This document shows positions 15,001 through 37,045 of a DNA stretch of 64,000 bases, in pieces. The translations under genes were made by a program, and so were the position numbers. Under the pieces are notes generated by a model, which did not search any database, was not told the origin of the DNA, and was given only the letters and a program-made list of their open reading frames with translations. Source of the DNA: Struthio camelus (Eukaryota > Chordata > Aves > Struthioniformes > Struthionidae). The stretch is taken from positions 7,742,001 through 7,806,000 of the forward strand of contig NC_090967.1 in assembly GCF_040807025.1 (NCBI RefSeq). The letters are read 5' to 3'. Numbering within the stretch: position 1 is the first letter of the stretch; every line of letters begins with the position of its first letter.

Positions 15001-16666
15001 TCCCGGGCCGCGAGACCCCGGGAGCAGGGGCCGGAGCGGGGCCGCGGGGCTCAGCGCGCGGGGCCCTTCGCAGCCCTCTCGCCCGGTATCTGGGCGCCGC
15101 AGGCGGCTGCAGGCGCCCGATAGCGCCCTGCTAATCGGGGCGGCGAATCCTCCCGCCCCGGGGGCGGGCGGCTCCGGACGGCGTCGCCCGCGGGATGCCG
15201 GCCCGGGGAGGAGGCGGCCGGGGCGCTGCAGGCGGGTGCCCCAGCGCCGCTCTCCCCTCTGCCTTGCAGCGTCTCTGCCCTTCATCATCCTCACGCTGGT
15301 GAACTCCCCGTACAAGCGGGGCTTCTACTGCAATGACGACTCCATCCGCTACCCCTACAAGGCGGACACCATCACCCACGGCCTCATGGCCGGCGTCACC
15401 ATCACCTGCACCGTGGTCATTGTAAGGAAGCGCCGTCCCCCGCGGCCAGGGCAGGGCGTCCGGCCCGCAGCCCCCCGGGCTCAGCCCGGCCCCCGGCGCC
15501 CCGGGACGAGCTCTGCCCCGTTCGGGGGACCCGCGGCCCGCCGGGCAGCGTGGCCCCGGGGCAGGCGGCGCTGGGAGCTCGGCTGCTGCCAACCCAAGCG
15601 CCGGAGCATCCCGGCGTCTGCAGCGCGGGGGTCTAGGAGCCGCGCGTCAGGCCCCGAGACCCTCACCCCTCACCCCTTGGTCCCGCAGATCTCGGGAGGG
15701 GAGGCTTATCTGGTGTACACAGAGCGTCTCTACTCCAAGTCGGAGTTCAACAACTACCTGGCCGCCCTCTACAAGGTGGTGGGGACTTTCCTCTTCGGGG
15801 GGGCCATCAGCCAGTCCCTCACTGACCTGGCCAAGTACATGATCGGCCGCCTCCGGCCGAACTTCCTGGCCGTGTGCAATCCCGACTGGTCCAAGGTGAA
15901 CTGCTCCGTCTACGTGCAGCTGGAGAACGTCTGCCAGGGGGAGAGCAGGAACGTCACCGAGTCCAGGTGAGCCGCGGGGAGAAGCAGCCCGGCCCGCCGG
16001 CGCCGCGGTCGGAGGAGACGGGGGAGCGGGCAGGGGCCGGCTGGGCGCCGCGGGGTCCCTCTCCTGGCCTGACCCCTCCTTCCCCCCAGACTGTCCTTCT
16101 ACTCGGGGCACTCCTCCTTCGGCATGTACTGCATGGTGTTCCTGGCGGTAAGTGCTGCGGGAGGCGGCGCGGGGCAGCCCCGGGCGCCCGGCCCGGCGAG
16201 GCGCCGGTGACGGCCCCCGCTGCCCTCCCTGCCCAGCTCTACGTGCAAGCCCGGCTGGTGGGGAAGTGGGCCCGCCTGCTGCGCCCCACCATCCAGTTCT
16301 TCCTCATCACCTTCGCCATCTACGTGGGCTACACCCGCGTCTCCGACTACAAGCACCACTGGAGCGACGTGCTGGCGGGGCTGCTCCAAGGCGCCCTCAT
16401 CGCCGTCCTCATCGTAAGCGCCCCCTCCCCGGGGCCGCCCGCCGCGGCGGTCCCGGCCGGCAGGGTCCTCGCTGGCGCGGCAGGAAGGTGCCCGCCGGCC
16501 GTCCCACCCACCCAAACCTCCTTTCCAGGTCCGCTACGTCTCCGACTTCTTCAAGCACCGTCCCCCGCTGCAGTGCGAGGAGGAGGCGGCGGCGCGCAAG
16601 CCCAGCCTGCCCCTGACCATGAGCGACCCCGACCGCAACCACTACGGCTACCGGGGCGCCCCGTGA
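12066..16666 (+). CDS. PLPP2: PLPP2 (phosphatidic acid phosphatase 2C), phospholipid phosphatase 2
   Basis: Six exons: 12066-12117, 15270-15421, 15689-15966, 16090-16147, 16237-16413 and 16529-16666. All junctions are GT-AG and phases match, giving 284 aa (human about 288). It is an integral membrane enzyme with six expected membrane spans. It dephosphorylates phosphatidate, lysophosphatidate, sphingosine-1-phosphate and ceramide-1-phosphate. The three catalytic motifs are intact: C1 KYMIGRLRP (aa 117-125), C2 YSGH (His168) and C3 R-x5-H-x3-D (Arg214, His220, Asp224). There is an N-glycosylation sequon, NCS at Asn139, in the loop before C2, and a second, NVT, at the end of exon 3. The N-terminus ([14 protein letters not shown]) and the C-terminus (NHYGYRGAP) match the PLPP2 pattern better than PLPP1 or PLPP3. 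Intron 1 is 3.15 kb; the other four are 89-267 nt. The gene looks fully functional. Confidence 0.96.
12225..12930. repeat. Degenerate CAGCTG-containing tandem repeat in PLPP2 intron 1
   Basis: This is an imperfect array of about 13-20-nt units built on CCCAGCTGTGCACC, starting about 110 nt after exon 1. By eye it holds more than 25 copies of the palindromic E-box CAGCTG, plus variants such as CAGCTC and CGGCTG. Long open frames on both strands (Pro/Cys/Ser-rich on +) are repeat artefacts. Confidence 0.85.
12931..15269. other. PLPP2: PLPP2 intron 1, remainder
   Basis: The rest of intron 1 is mostly GC-rich, including CpG-dense sequence at 14.3-15.2 kb. An A/T-richer island at 13985-14290 contains CTAATTAG and other homeodomain-type TAAT cores, and the MEF2-like GGCTAAAAATAC. 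A short MIR-like piece lies at 13561-13583. No additional exon is supported. Confidence 0.5.
13561..13583 (-). mobile_element. Short MIR-like SINE fragment
   Basis: GGGGAAACTGAGGCACGG is the reverse complement of the conserved MIR segment (TGCCTCAGTTTCC). It is too short to be sure. Confidence 0.3.
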
Positions 16667-17195
16667 GCCCCCTGCCCGCCCGCCCGCCGTGGGCCCCAGC
16701 AGCGCGGTGGCGCGCCGGCGCGGCCGCGGGACGGGCGGGGGGGCGCGCGGCGGCCGGCGCGGGGAGCCGGGGGGGCCGGGGGCGCGCAGACCCTCCGCAG
16801 CGCCCGGGGAGGGGGCGGCTGCTGGGCCCGCGAGACTTTTGGTTTTTGGCAAGGGTCGAGGCGATCCAGAGCTCTTCTCCGCTCCCTGCTCGCCTTTAGA
16901 AGCGCTCCCGGCCGCCGGCAGGGCGTCCTGCTGCGACACCCGCCGCCGCCAGCTGAAGCGGCCGCTCCTCGTCCCCGCTTCGCGCCGGCCCGGCCCGGGG
17001 GCCGCCCGCGCCCCCCGCAGCTCCGGCCGCGGCCCCCGGGGCGACGGGAAGTCGAGTCGCCCCTTTGGGGGGGCGGGAAAGGGGCCTCCGGCCGCCCCGT
17101 CCCCCGCGCGCCGCGGCCCCGCGCACCTCTTCTTCAACTGCGCGCGTTTCCATGATGATGTGTTTTTATAAAAAACGTGTTTTTTAAATTAGATC
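16667..17195 (+). other. PLPP2: PLPP2 3'UTR
   Basis: GC-rich non-coding sequence follows the stop and turns A/T-rich at 17155-17200. The only hexamer-like signal is the variant TATAAA at 17167-17172, followed by a T-rich tract. No AATAAA is visible before 17.2 kb, so the end is provisional. Confidence 0.5.
17167..17172 (+). terminator. PLPP2: Candidate variant poly(A) signal TATAAA (PLPP2)
   Basis: A known weak variant hexamer within an A/T-rich patch, about 500 nt after the stop codon, followed by TTTTTTAAATTAG. Confidence 0.35.
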
Positions 17196-18831
17196 AGCCT
17201 TAAAGAATGTCTGCGTCAGGCCTCTTCTCTCGCGGCGCGGACGAGGCGGCCCTGGCGCGGGCGCCACCGTTTCCCCTGGCAGGGAAGGGGCTGGGGCCGG
17301 CCGCGAGCAGGCGGCCTGCGCCCCGCGGCGGCGGGGAAGGCGGAGCGAATCTCCTGGAAAAAGTGACGTTTGGGGCCTGCAGCTCCCTCGGCGCCTCCAG
17401 GAGCCAGAGCCGCCGTGGCGCGGGGCCAGGCTGGGCCTCGGCAGAGCCCCGGCGCAGCTGCACCGCGGGGCGGCGGAGCCCCTTCGGGTGCCGGCGGCCG
17501 GGACCTGCTGCCAGCGGGGAGCCGGGCAGCCCCCGGAAGAGCAGAGCTCGCCGCGCCGCTGGAGCAGCCTTTTTTTCCTCCTTTTCTGCTTCCTAAAAGC
17601 AGCAGCGAGGCCGGGTTGCTGAGCGCCCGGGGCCGGGGCCGCGGTCTCCATCGCCACGCGGCAGCTGCCGGGTGCTCCCGCGCGCTGCCCCTGCCGCCGC
17701 CTCGCCGACAGCCCCGCGGCACCTCCCGGGCTCTGCGCCCCCCCAGGGCCAGCCGGTCCCGCGGGGTGCAGGGCCCTGCCGCCAGCCCCGGCCGCCCTCT
17801 CTGCAGCCAGCTGCGCCCCGGCCGGGAGCGGCCGGAGCCGCGCGCGCCCCGGGCTGCCGTCAATGCACTTTCGCAGCGCGGGTTGCTCCAGTCTTGACAA
17901 GCCTGGACCAAAACCACCTTTCCTGCATGGCGGGAACGCCCTTGCCGCGCGCTGCCCTGCGGTGGCTCCTCAGGAGCGTTCCCGGCCCCGAGCGGGGTCC
18001 TTCCCCCGCAGCCCCCGGGCTGGCCGCAGCCGGAGCGAGGGGCAGGGGTGGGACGGGCCGGGGCTGCCGGCACCGGCGGCTCCGCTCCCTGCTTTGCCCA
18101 CAGACGTCTGTAAAGCAGCAGCCGCTGGAGTCGGGGAGCGCGGGGCACGGCCGCGTTCGGGAGCGGGCGCGTTTGGTCGCTTTTCCTCTCGCAAAGGGTA
18201 GCGGAGGAGAGCTCGCGCTGGACTCCTGCAGCGCCCGGAGCTGCCCCGTTCCCGCAGGGCCCCGGGCAGCGCCCGCTCCCTGCCCCTGCGATCGCCTTAC
18301 ACCCCTTGGATACAGCGCTGGAAAAACCAGCCGGGCCACAACGCTGCGGCGCTGGCTTCCTGGAAGGGCCAGGCCGGCCGGCGCGGGCAGCCGTGCCAGC
18401 GCTGCCTGCCCGCCCCCTGCGCAGGATCGGCTGAGACCTGACAAAATTCGTGGCGTGCCAAGCCACGAGCGGCCTGCGGCTGGAGGCAGCCCCGGAGCCG
18501 CGGCCGGCGTCAGCTGCGCCGCGCGCCCCGCGCTCAGCCCAGGCGCCTCCTCGCCTGGACAAGCTGCTTCGGGCAGCGCTCAGCCGCGCTCGGGCTTCGC
18601 GCCCCGCTCCCAAGGGGCGTCCGGCCCGCCGCCCCGGCTTGTCCCTCGCGGCCGCAGCTGCCGCGCCACTGCCGCCTCCCCTCCAGCCCGCAGCGGGGCT
18701 CCCCGGCCCCCAGCACCCGCTGGGCTCCCCTGCCCCGGCCCCAGGGCCAGGGCGCCTCCCGCTTCCCCAGGGATCCAGGCAGGGGCTGGGCGAGGGGCTG
18801 CGCTCCCCCCGCCCCCAGCCCGCTCCCGGGG

Positions 18832-18975
18832 CTGGGGGGACACGAGGGGCTCCCTGCACCCAGGGGGACACGGGGGCTCCCTGCACCTGGGGCGGACAGG
18901 AGGGGCTCCCTGCACCTGGGGGGACATGAGGGCACCCTGCACCTGGGACCATGAGGGTGCCCTGCAGGCAGAGCC
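18832..18975. repeat. Short minisatellite (GGGGACA...GGCTCCCTGCACC type)
   Basis: About five imperfect units of roughly 25-35 nt share the core CCCTGCACC(T/C)GGG followed by GGACA or GGACC. They lie in intergenic DNA. Confidence 0.6.
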
Positions 18976-19086
18976 GGGGTGAGCAGCGATGCCCCCAGGG
19001 CCCCCAGCTGCAGCCCCGCAGCAGGCACTGCCCTGCCCCACTGCCTGGCAGCAGGGGCCTCATCCTGCCCCCTCAGCACCCGGCCA

Positions 19087-19225
19087 TGGGTCACGCAGGT
19101 GGCGGGGTGCACCCGGCCGTGTGTTGGCAGGTGTCGGGGTGCACCCTGCCGTGGGTCGGGCAGGCAACAGGGTGCACCTGGCCGTGGGTCTGGTAGGCAG
19201 CGGGGTGCACCCAGCCATGGGTCGG
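19087..19225. repeat. Minisatellite of about 33-nt units
   Basis: The core GGGTGCACC(C/T) with a following GCC(G/A)TGGGTC recurs about every 32-34 nt (near 19104, 19136, 19170 and 19203). There are four units. Confidence 0.7.
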
Positions 19226-22200
19226 GAGTGGAGGGCCTGCAGGCCAGGCTGCGGCGGGTGCGGACTGCGCCGGGGAGCGCGGCTGGCGGCAGAGGGCAGC
19301 AGGAGAACAGCGCTGAGGCCGCGCAGCGCGAGCGGGGCGGGTGCGCGTGGGGCGCGCGTGGGGCGCGCGCGAGTGCCGAGCGCCCGCAGCCCTGCGGCCG
19401 GCAGCGGGGGCCCCTCGCCGACGGCTGCTGCCCGGGGCCCCGCGCTGCCCCGGCCCGCTGGCCCGCAGCACCCGTGCGGGACCGCCCCGGCAGCGCCGGC
19501 CGCGGCCCCGCATCCCCCTTTGCCTCGTCAGCAGGCAGAAGCGGCCGCGCAGGCAGCCTGGGCGGCCGCGGGCGGCCCACGGCAGCGTGGCCGGCGGCTT
19601 TGTCCCCACGTTCCCACTCCCGCACAAAGGTCCTTGATGCCGCTTCCTCCATGCAGCAGCCGGTGGGGGCCCGAGCCCCGCCGCGCACGCTCACCCCCCG
19701 GGTGCCGGGGGCTGCACAGCGGCCTGTGCTCGCTGCCCTCCGCCAGCCCCGCCGGGCGCGCGGGAGCTGCCCCAGACCCGCGGCAGGAGAAGCAGGCGCC
19801 TTCGCCGCTCGCCAGGAGCCGGTGGAGGTGGGCAGGTGCCAGGGACGCGCGTGCCGGCTGCGGGTGGGGGCCAAGCACCAGCCCTGCGCTTTCTGAGACG
19901 GCCTTTCCGGACCAGCCCTGGCTCTCGCGCAGATGAACGCCTGCTTCCCTGCGATTGTCCTCTCAACGGCAGACGAGGGGGTTTTCCTGGGGTCCTTTTC
20001 CTCTCTGTCCTCCTCCTGACACCCCCAGCAAACCAGACCTGCTCCTGGGAGCAGGGTGCTTGAGGGTGCCGGGGGCTGCAGGTCCTTTTGCATCATGGCA
20101 GGCATCACCCCCTTTCCAGCATCTGCCCCTGCCTCCCCCAGCAGCTATGGGAGAGCTGGCCACTGGCCAAGAAATGCCCCACTTCAAAACCTTGAAAAAA
20201 CAATCAGCTCCTGCCTCAGCATCATCTCCCTGGTCCGAGACGAGAGCGCCCGCGGGCGGATCGCCGTGCAGCAGGTCCTCTGCCTCCGGGCGCCGCGCTG
20301 CAGAGCAGGGGCAGAGACGTGCCTGGGACCGAGGCAGGATTAACGTGCAAGGTGCAGTTCCGGGGAACGGCGCCTGGACTCGGGACAACCAAGGAAAGAC
20401 GTGGCAGCCTGCCCAGGCCTCTCCTGTGCTGCCGCAGCCGCCGGCGGTAAAGCCGTCCCAGCCGGCCCAGCAGCAGCGGCCGGGGCAGGGCCGAGGGAGG
20501 GCAGAGGCAGGCCGGGGCTGCTGGCTGTGCCCAGGCTGAGCGGGAGCAGGAAGGACCAGGGCGACGGGAGCCGCTGCCCGTGTTCGGGGATGGGTCGGCG
20601 CCCAGGGACCTGGTGCCAGCGCCGAGCTGCAGATCCAAGCGGTCAGGCCCGGGGCTGGGCTGGGGACCCAGCTGGGGCACGGAGGTGAGCCAACGCCACC
20701 CGCTGCCCACCGGGCACCTTCCCAAGGCGCCCGCTCCGTGCGCTGGGAGAAGCCCGGCGGCGCCGAACCCCATGGCAGGCCAGGCTGCGGGAGGGGAGAG
20801 GGTGGCCCCGCCGGGTCTGGCAGGCGTCCCCTTGCTGCGGGCCCCCTCGGCTGCGGCGCGTCCCCTCCCTCCGGGAAGGGCCTGGGACGAGGCAGGGGCC
20901 GTCGCCTGGCGGGCGCTCAGCTGCACCTCGGAGCCAGGCCATCCTTCTCCGCCGCTGGCCCTGGCTCTCCTGCACCCCGGTGCGCGTCCGCCAATCCATC
21001 AACGCTCAAGCAGCGTAAACAGGTCTCTGCCTGCCAAGCCTGCGCCCCTTCCCTCCCCGCTCTGCCTCGGCCCTGACGGACGGCAGGAGGCAGCCAGGTG
21101 GAAGGGGAAAGCTGCTGGCAGTGACGGATGGCGCTGTCAGAGCGCCACCAGCTCCAGCACCTGGGCCCGGGCTGGGGCAGAAGGGCTGCGCGCGGCGGAG
21201 CGGGCAGGGCCGACGCTGCCAGCCCAGCCAAGAGCCGTGGTGGCTCTGCCGGCGCCCTCGCTGCCTTCCTTAGCAACGCTGAGATGGGGCCGGGTGCCCT
21301 GGCCGCTCGGCAGCGCTGCCCGGCTCCACGCCCGCCCGTCCTGGGAGCCCCGCGCGCGGGGGGAGCCCCGCGCCGCCTCCCGCACAGCATCCATCTCCCC
21401 CGCACACCGGCCGCATCCGGGACGCCAGTCACCCGCCCGGCGTGGCTGATGGGGCCCCGCGTGTGTCCCAGCCTCCTGCACAAGGGGTGGACAATCTGGG
21501 GGGCTGCAAGAGGACCCCAGCCTGGGCGTGAGGACCCCGGGGGCCTGCCCAGGGCTGCTCTGCGGCATCTCTGCTCCCCTCGGCCCAGGAGCCCCGGGGA
21601 GCGGCGGGCTGGAGCCGGCGGGGCCAGAGCTCCTGGGCTGCCCAGTGGGACAGCACGGGCAGTCCGTGCTCTCACCTGTTTTCTTTGTTGGTATTTTAAT
21701 ATTTTTCCCCTTTACACGGTTGCTGCCTTAACATGACCTTGGCCAAATTATTTCCCGTCCCTTTGAGATTTATGGCCCTCTTCCAGAAATGATCTGTTCC
21801 ATCTACGAAAATAGACCTCGCGCTGTTATTACATTTTAAAATATAATAAGGGCTGGGAGCCCGCTCCTGTGCCACCCTCTGTCCCTGCTCAGGGGCAGGC
21901 AGCGCCCGGCACGGGGCCCGCCGGGTACGGGCAGCCCCGGCCCCTTGCAGCCCCGGGGCGCGGAGAGGGTCCCGCGGGGCTCTCCCAGCCGGGGCAGCAG
22001 CTCTTCTCCGAGAGGGCCGGGGCTGCCGGGACACAGCAGCGGGCGGACAGGCTGGTGTCGGAGCGGAGCCAGCAGGCAGGGCTGGGCCGGGACGAGCGGG
22101 GATCCCGTGCCACCATCGGCGGTACGGCACCGGAGGGGGCTGCGGGGGCCGGCCGCCGCGGCCTCAGCCCTTGCGTGGCGCCCCCGGGCCTGCTCGGGGC

Positions 22201-24179
22201 TCAGCAGCGGCCTGGCCTCGCCGGCACGGCCACTTGCCGCCAGGAGACGGCGGTGCCTCCGCTCTGCGAGGCCGCGCTGCACGCGCTGGAAAGGCCCCAC
22301 GCCGCCCGCAGGGGCAGCGTGGCCTCCGTCGAGGGCCTGCGGGCGCTCGCTCCTCGCGTCGGCAGCTTTGCTGCGCTCGCTCTTGGGGTGTTTGGGGGCC
22401 TGGAGGTGGGTCGTCGTCCTCGAGAACGGGCTCTCGTTTCCCCGCTGCGTTCCCCACCGCACGCCAGCCCCGAAGCGGGCGCGCAGCCTGGCCCCCTGCC
22501 TCCCCGGCCCCCTCTCAGTCGGGGCGGCTCTTCCGCCCCGGCGTGTTCAGGAGATGCAAAATGACTGCAAAACCAACCAGACAATGAAGAAAATCGAGTC
22601 AAACTTCAACATTTCAGTTGTTGCTGTTTGCTCCATCGCTATTTTTGTTCCCTGACTTGTGCATGGGAGTGCCCGTGTGTGCTTACGCGTGTCTGGACGT
22701 ACATTTTGGGATGATTTGCTTTCTGTTGGATTTTTTTCCTCTCCAGCTGTAAATGCAAAGCTTTGCACTGTGTTCGTTTAATTGTGGCAGCCCTTGGGTT
22801 CAGAAGGGCTGCACAGACACCGCTCTGGGGTAAGTTAATGGGGGGCGTTTAGCAGCACACTTGAACTCTGCAGGAGGGAGTTTCCCCTCTGGGTCTGCAG
22901 AACCGACATCTCTCTGCAAACCTATTTCTGGGAAAAGGGAAGGGGCCGGGGAAGCGGCTTGCTTTGCTTTGCTTTCTGCTCGGAAAAGCCCCTTTGGCCA
23001 CCCAGGAAAGCCTGTAGCTGCCTGCTCTGGAGCGAGGATGGGTTTGTGCCGTGGGCGACAGCATCCATGCTGCGCCCGACCGAGGGTGACGGGACCAGGA
23101 GGACAGCGCGGGGAGGGAAGGGCTGCCCCTGCTCTTGGATTAAGGTTAAATAGGAGGAGAGGCTGACCCGGCGCAGCTGCTGCTGTTCAAATGTTTTAGT
23201 TCCTGCTCCGTAAGCCCGGATTGACCTGCAGGCAGTAGAAAATGTCGAACAACAAACGATCTCCCTGAAAGGAGCAAAAACCCTGAGAATAGCTGTGGCT
23301 GTATGGATTGCAGTGGGAGGCTGGGGGGCGCCAGGCAGGCCGGGGGGCGCCAGGCAGGCCGGGGGCCACCGGCGCTGCCTGCCCGAGGGCTGGGCGCCCG
23401 GGGGGGGGGGTCCCGGGCCCAGCCCCAGCCTCTCCCCACCCTTCCTCTCCCCCAGGGAAGGCACTCTCAGGGGGAGACCTGGAGCCCCCAGGGCCCCTCA
23501 CTGGGGCAGGCGATGGTGAGCGCCGGGGCTCAGCCCCCACACCTGGGCCGGGCAGCTGCTGGCACGAGGGCCCCGGCAGAAAGGGAAACCGGGGCCCGGC
23601 GAGGCCAGACCCCAGGAGCCCTTCGCACACCAAGGCCCTTCGCTCCGCCGCAGCGCGCGGGCGGTTCCCGGTGGGCTAAAACCTGCGGCCGCGCACCAGC
23701 ATTGCAGGTCTCATTTCTTCTCTTGATTAAAAAAGGTGCGTGTGGGGGGAGCAAGGGCTGCTGGTATCGAGGGGCTAGTGGGAAAGAGCCTGAACTATCT
23801 GAGCGCTTCTCTGCTGCTGGCGGGGGCAGAACGGCGCCTCTTGGGCAGAAACCTGGGGCGTTTGGCTCCGGGTCGGAGATGGACGTGTGCCCTGGGGGGC
23901 CGTGCGCTGGGCCGGCGGCGCTGCCAGCACCGGCACGGCCCGAGGCAGCTCCGGCGGCATCGGCAGCCGCAGCGGGGCGGCGCGTGCCCGGGACCCTCGG
24001 CCCCCGGGGAGGGGGCTCGGCCCTGGCGACGCCGCGGGGGCGGGCGGGGGCAGCCCCCCCCGTGTGCGCGGACACCCGCTCCCACGCGGGAGCCCCGTGG
24101 GCGCCCCGTGCCCCCCGCCGGCACCGCACGGGTTAACCGCTCCTCCCCCGCCCCTCGCTGTCTCTCTTTTCTTGCTACT

Positions 24180-24564
24180 TCGCCTTCCGCAGATTGACAC
24201 ATTCTCCTGGCGGCTGGGCCCGGCCGCCCAATCGAGTGCCAGCTCGGCGAGCCCCACGTGGGGGCGGGCCGCTCCCGCGGCGTTCCTATTGGCCAGCCGC
24301 CTCGGCGATTGCCAGCACGAGCCAGGCCCCACGTGGAGCTGGCGCTAGTTCATTGATCGGTCTCCCCGCAAAGCGGCTGCCGCGGCGGGCGGGGAGGGGG
24401 CGCCGAGCGCGGCCCGGGCGGGAGCGCAGCCAGCCGCCCGGTTCGGTTCGGTTCGGTTCGGTTCGGCTCTGCCCGGCCCGGCTCGGCCCGGCTCGGCCCG
24501 GCTCGGCTCGCCCCGGCCCGGCCCGCCGCAGGGGCGCGCGGCCGGGGCCGGGGCCAGCAGCGCG
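24180..24564 (+). promoter_or_regulatory. CpG promoter and likely non-coding first exon of the + strand TLE gene
   Basis: The block contains CCAAT at 24228-24232, an inverted CCAAT (ATTGG) at 24288-24292 and two perfect CACGTG E-boxes at 24255-24260 and 24330-24335. A GGTTC pentamer run (24440-24466) and a CGGCTCGGCC run (about 24470-24520) follow. A strong donor (GCG|GTGAGT) after 24564 and an acceptor (gtctcgcag) at 25033 predict a 5'UTR exon ending at 24564, spliced to an exon that begins at 25034 and carries the start codon. The transcription start is not determinable. Confidence 0.6.
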
Positions 24565-25139
24565 GTGAGTGCCATGCCGGGCCGGGCCGGGGCCGCTCCG
24601 CTCCGCGGCCCGGGGCTGCCGCCGGGCGGGGGCCGAGCCGCGCTCGGGGCTGGGGCTGGGGCGGCGGCGCGGCCGGGGCCTCCCCGCCGCTGTACCTGCT
24701 GCGGGCGGCGGCGGGGGCCATTGTCTGCGCGGCGCGGGGGGGCCGCGCGGGCCGGGCCGCGCCTGCGGCGGGGCCGGGGGCGGTGGGCTGGGGGCCGGAG
24801 CCGGGGCGCGGTGCTGGCGGCGGCAGGGGGGCCCGCAGCCCCTGGAAGGAGCCCCGGGACTCCTCGGTCTCCCCGGGGGCGGCTGCGGGCCGCGGGGGCC
24901 GCGCCCGGGCTTGGCAGGCCCGGCCGGGGGGCAGGGGGAGGCCGGGCGGGGGTCCGTGTGCGGGGCGGCTGCGCGCCCGGACTGGCCTGCCGGGCCACGG
25001 GCAGCACCGGGCACTGATTTCTCTGTCTCGCAGAGCTTCTGGCCGAGCTGGAGCTGCCAAACATCTGCGGGCCCCGATCCTGAGAGCGCATCCAGTGTCC
25101 GGAGCGGTGTAAGAGGTTCTGGGCCTGTCCGCTGCCGAG

Positions 25140-35531
<10,392 letters not shown>

Positions 35532-36010
35532 AGGAGAGCGGTGGCACCTGCAGGAGCAGAGTGGGGAGGGTCTAATCCACGTGGGCAGACGGACAGCGGC
35601 ATGGACGGACGGACGCTACCTGCCATGCTGCTGCCGTCCCAAAGACGTCGCCGCAGTGGCGGGGGGGGGGTGGCTGGGCCCGAGGAGGGCAGCGGGGCGA
35701 TGGGGGCCCCGGGAGCACGGCCGGCCCCGGGCTGTGCTGGGAGGCCGTGCCTGCTGCGCGCAGTAAATTGCCTGGGGACTTTCTTCTTTCTGTTTTGTTC
35801 TTTCGTTGTTGGTTTGTTTCTAAATCGGGACTGGGGTGGGTCAGGAAGGGGGTGGGGGGGGGGTCCTTTTTTTTTTTTATGTAATGTTTTCTTTTTTTTT
35901 TTTTTTTTTTGGTTAAGGCTCTGGGCCAGGCTGGAGAGGACATGGTTTGTCCTTATCTCCCTCTGTGCCTCCTAGGGTGTATTTAATAATAAAAACAAAC
36001 AAAACAGCAG
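35532..36010 (+). other. 3'UTR of the + strand TLE gene
   Basis: A short 3'UTR follows TGA at 35529-35531. It contains a long T tract (35891-35910) and ends near AATAAA at 35988-35993. Confidence 0.75.
35988..35993 (+). terminator. Poly(A) signal AATAAA (+ strand TLE gene)
   Basis: A canonical hexamer overlapping AATAAT, about 460 nt after the stop. It is the first good signal downstream. Confidence 0.75.
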
Positions 36011-37039
36011 AGCTGGGCCTTGTTGTGGGCAGCAGTGGGAGCCCAGGGAGAGCAGCAGCTCCTGCAGGAACGCAGCGGTGCGCTGGGGAGGTGGGAGCGA
36101 GCCAAGCTGCAAGGGGCGAGACGGGGGGAGAGCAGGCAGTAGCAGCTTCTCCTGCCGGGGATGGTGCTGTGTTTAGCCTCCACTGCTGCCTGCTCCAGTT
36201 CTGCTCCTGGACCAGCACGTTTGCTGCTGCGCTGTGCTTCAGGCCTGGTACCTGCGCTTGCGCTGCTCAGAGATGCATTTGTCGTCTGCTCTGCTCCTCT
36301 TGGAGAGAAAGCCGGTGGGGGAGCTCCCTGGAGCAGAGGACTGCTGAACTCGGTGCGTGGGTGCCAAAGGCAAGGGTAGAGGTGAAGGGAAGACCAGCTG
36401 TCAGATGTCAGTGGCTGTGCAGAACACCCCCCCCCCCAAAAAAAAAAAAAAACACCCTCCACTCCCCTGCCCTTGTCACTGCGGGGTGTGGGGGACGAGG
36501 TCACCGCTCGGGGAAGCGGTTTCCTAAGGAAATGAGATGTGAGCAGTCATCGTTGCCTTATTGTTCTGGACTTCAGCCAAGGCTGCTGGGGGGGGGGGGG
36601 GGGCAGGCTCGCGCACTAGGAGCCTTGTGAAACCAGCCGGCCGCAGCCTTGGTGCAGCAGCAGGCAGGGGCGCCGGGGAACCAGTGCTGCTGCCGCCTGG
36701 TGCTCTGGACCCTCCCCAGCCGCATGGAGGTCATTCAGGAGGCTGAGGCCACCGTTGCTCTGTGCTCAGGACAGTGCTGGATTTGTGCAACCCTCTCCTG
36801 GTTGTGGTGCCTCCCCAGCCGAGCTCGAGGTGCCCCGCTCCCAGCACCCTGCCCGATCCCTGCTGCCTCCGGCATGGCCAGCCCACATTGCGCCGCAGCC
36901 ATCTCCGCTCTGCTCTGTCCCAGATGGGTTGGTTCCTCTGGGCTTGGGTTCCATGGCTTCCGCAATGAGATTAGCCCCCCACCCCCCCCCCACCCCACCA
37001 AAAAACCCACTACTAGAGCAGTCGCTCTTTTGCTCCTTT
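36011..37039. other. Convergent intergenic spacer between the two TLE genes
   Basis: About 1 kb separates the two convergent poly(A) signals. It contains a C-run followed by an A-run (36427-36453), a G-run near 36588-36603 and a C-rich tract at 36978-37001. There is no gene. Such tracts can slow polymerase or form G-quadruplexes, which might help termination; this is inference. Confidence 0.6.
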
Positions 37040-37045
37040 TTTATT
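37040..37045 (-). terminator. TLE2: Poly(A) signal AATAAA on the - strand (TLE2)
   Basis: TTTATT on the + strand reads AATAAA on the - strand, about 595 nt after the TLE2 stop. Confidence 0.7.

Larger units (their letters stand above)
17196..24180. other. Intergenic, PLPP2 to the + strand TLE gene
   Basis: GC-rich throughout, with many spurious open frames on both strands. None matches a family I know or shows consistent splice phases. It holds two small minisatellites (18.83-18.98 and 19.09-19.22 kb) and A/T-rich islands at 21675-21850, 22545-22790 and 23180-23310 that stand out from the background. An unannotated lncRNA cannot be excluded. Confidence 0.5.

Noticed and set aside
14408-15970. 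520-aa open frame covering PLPP2 exons 2 and 3
   Set aside because: It is open only because introns are GC-rich and stop-poor. Canonical GT-AG boundaries and PLPP homology define two separate exons inside it.
17216-20108. 615-aa and 524-aa - strand frames in the PLPP2-TLE spacer
   Set aside because: Low-complexity Ala/Arg/Pro/Gly composition in stop-poor CpG DNA; they overlap minisatellites and have no recognisable domain.
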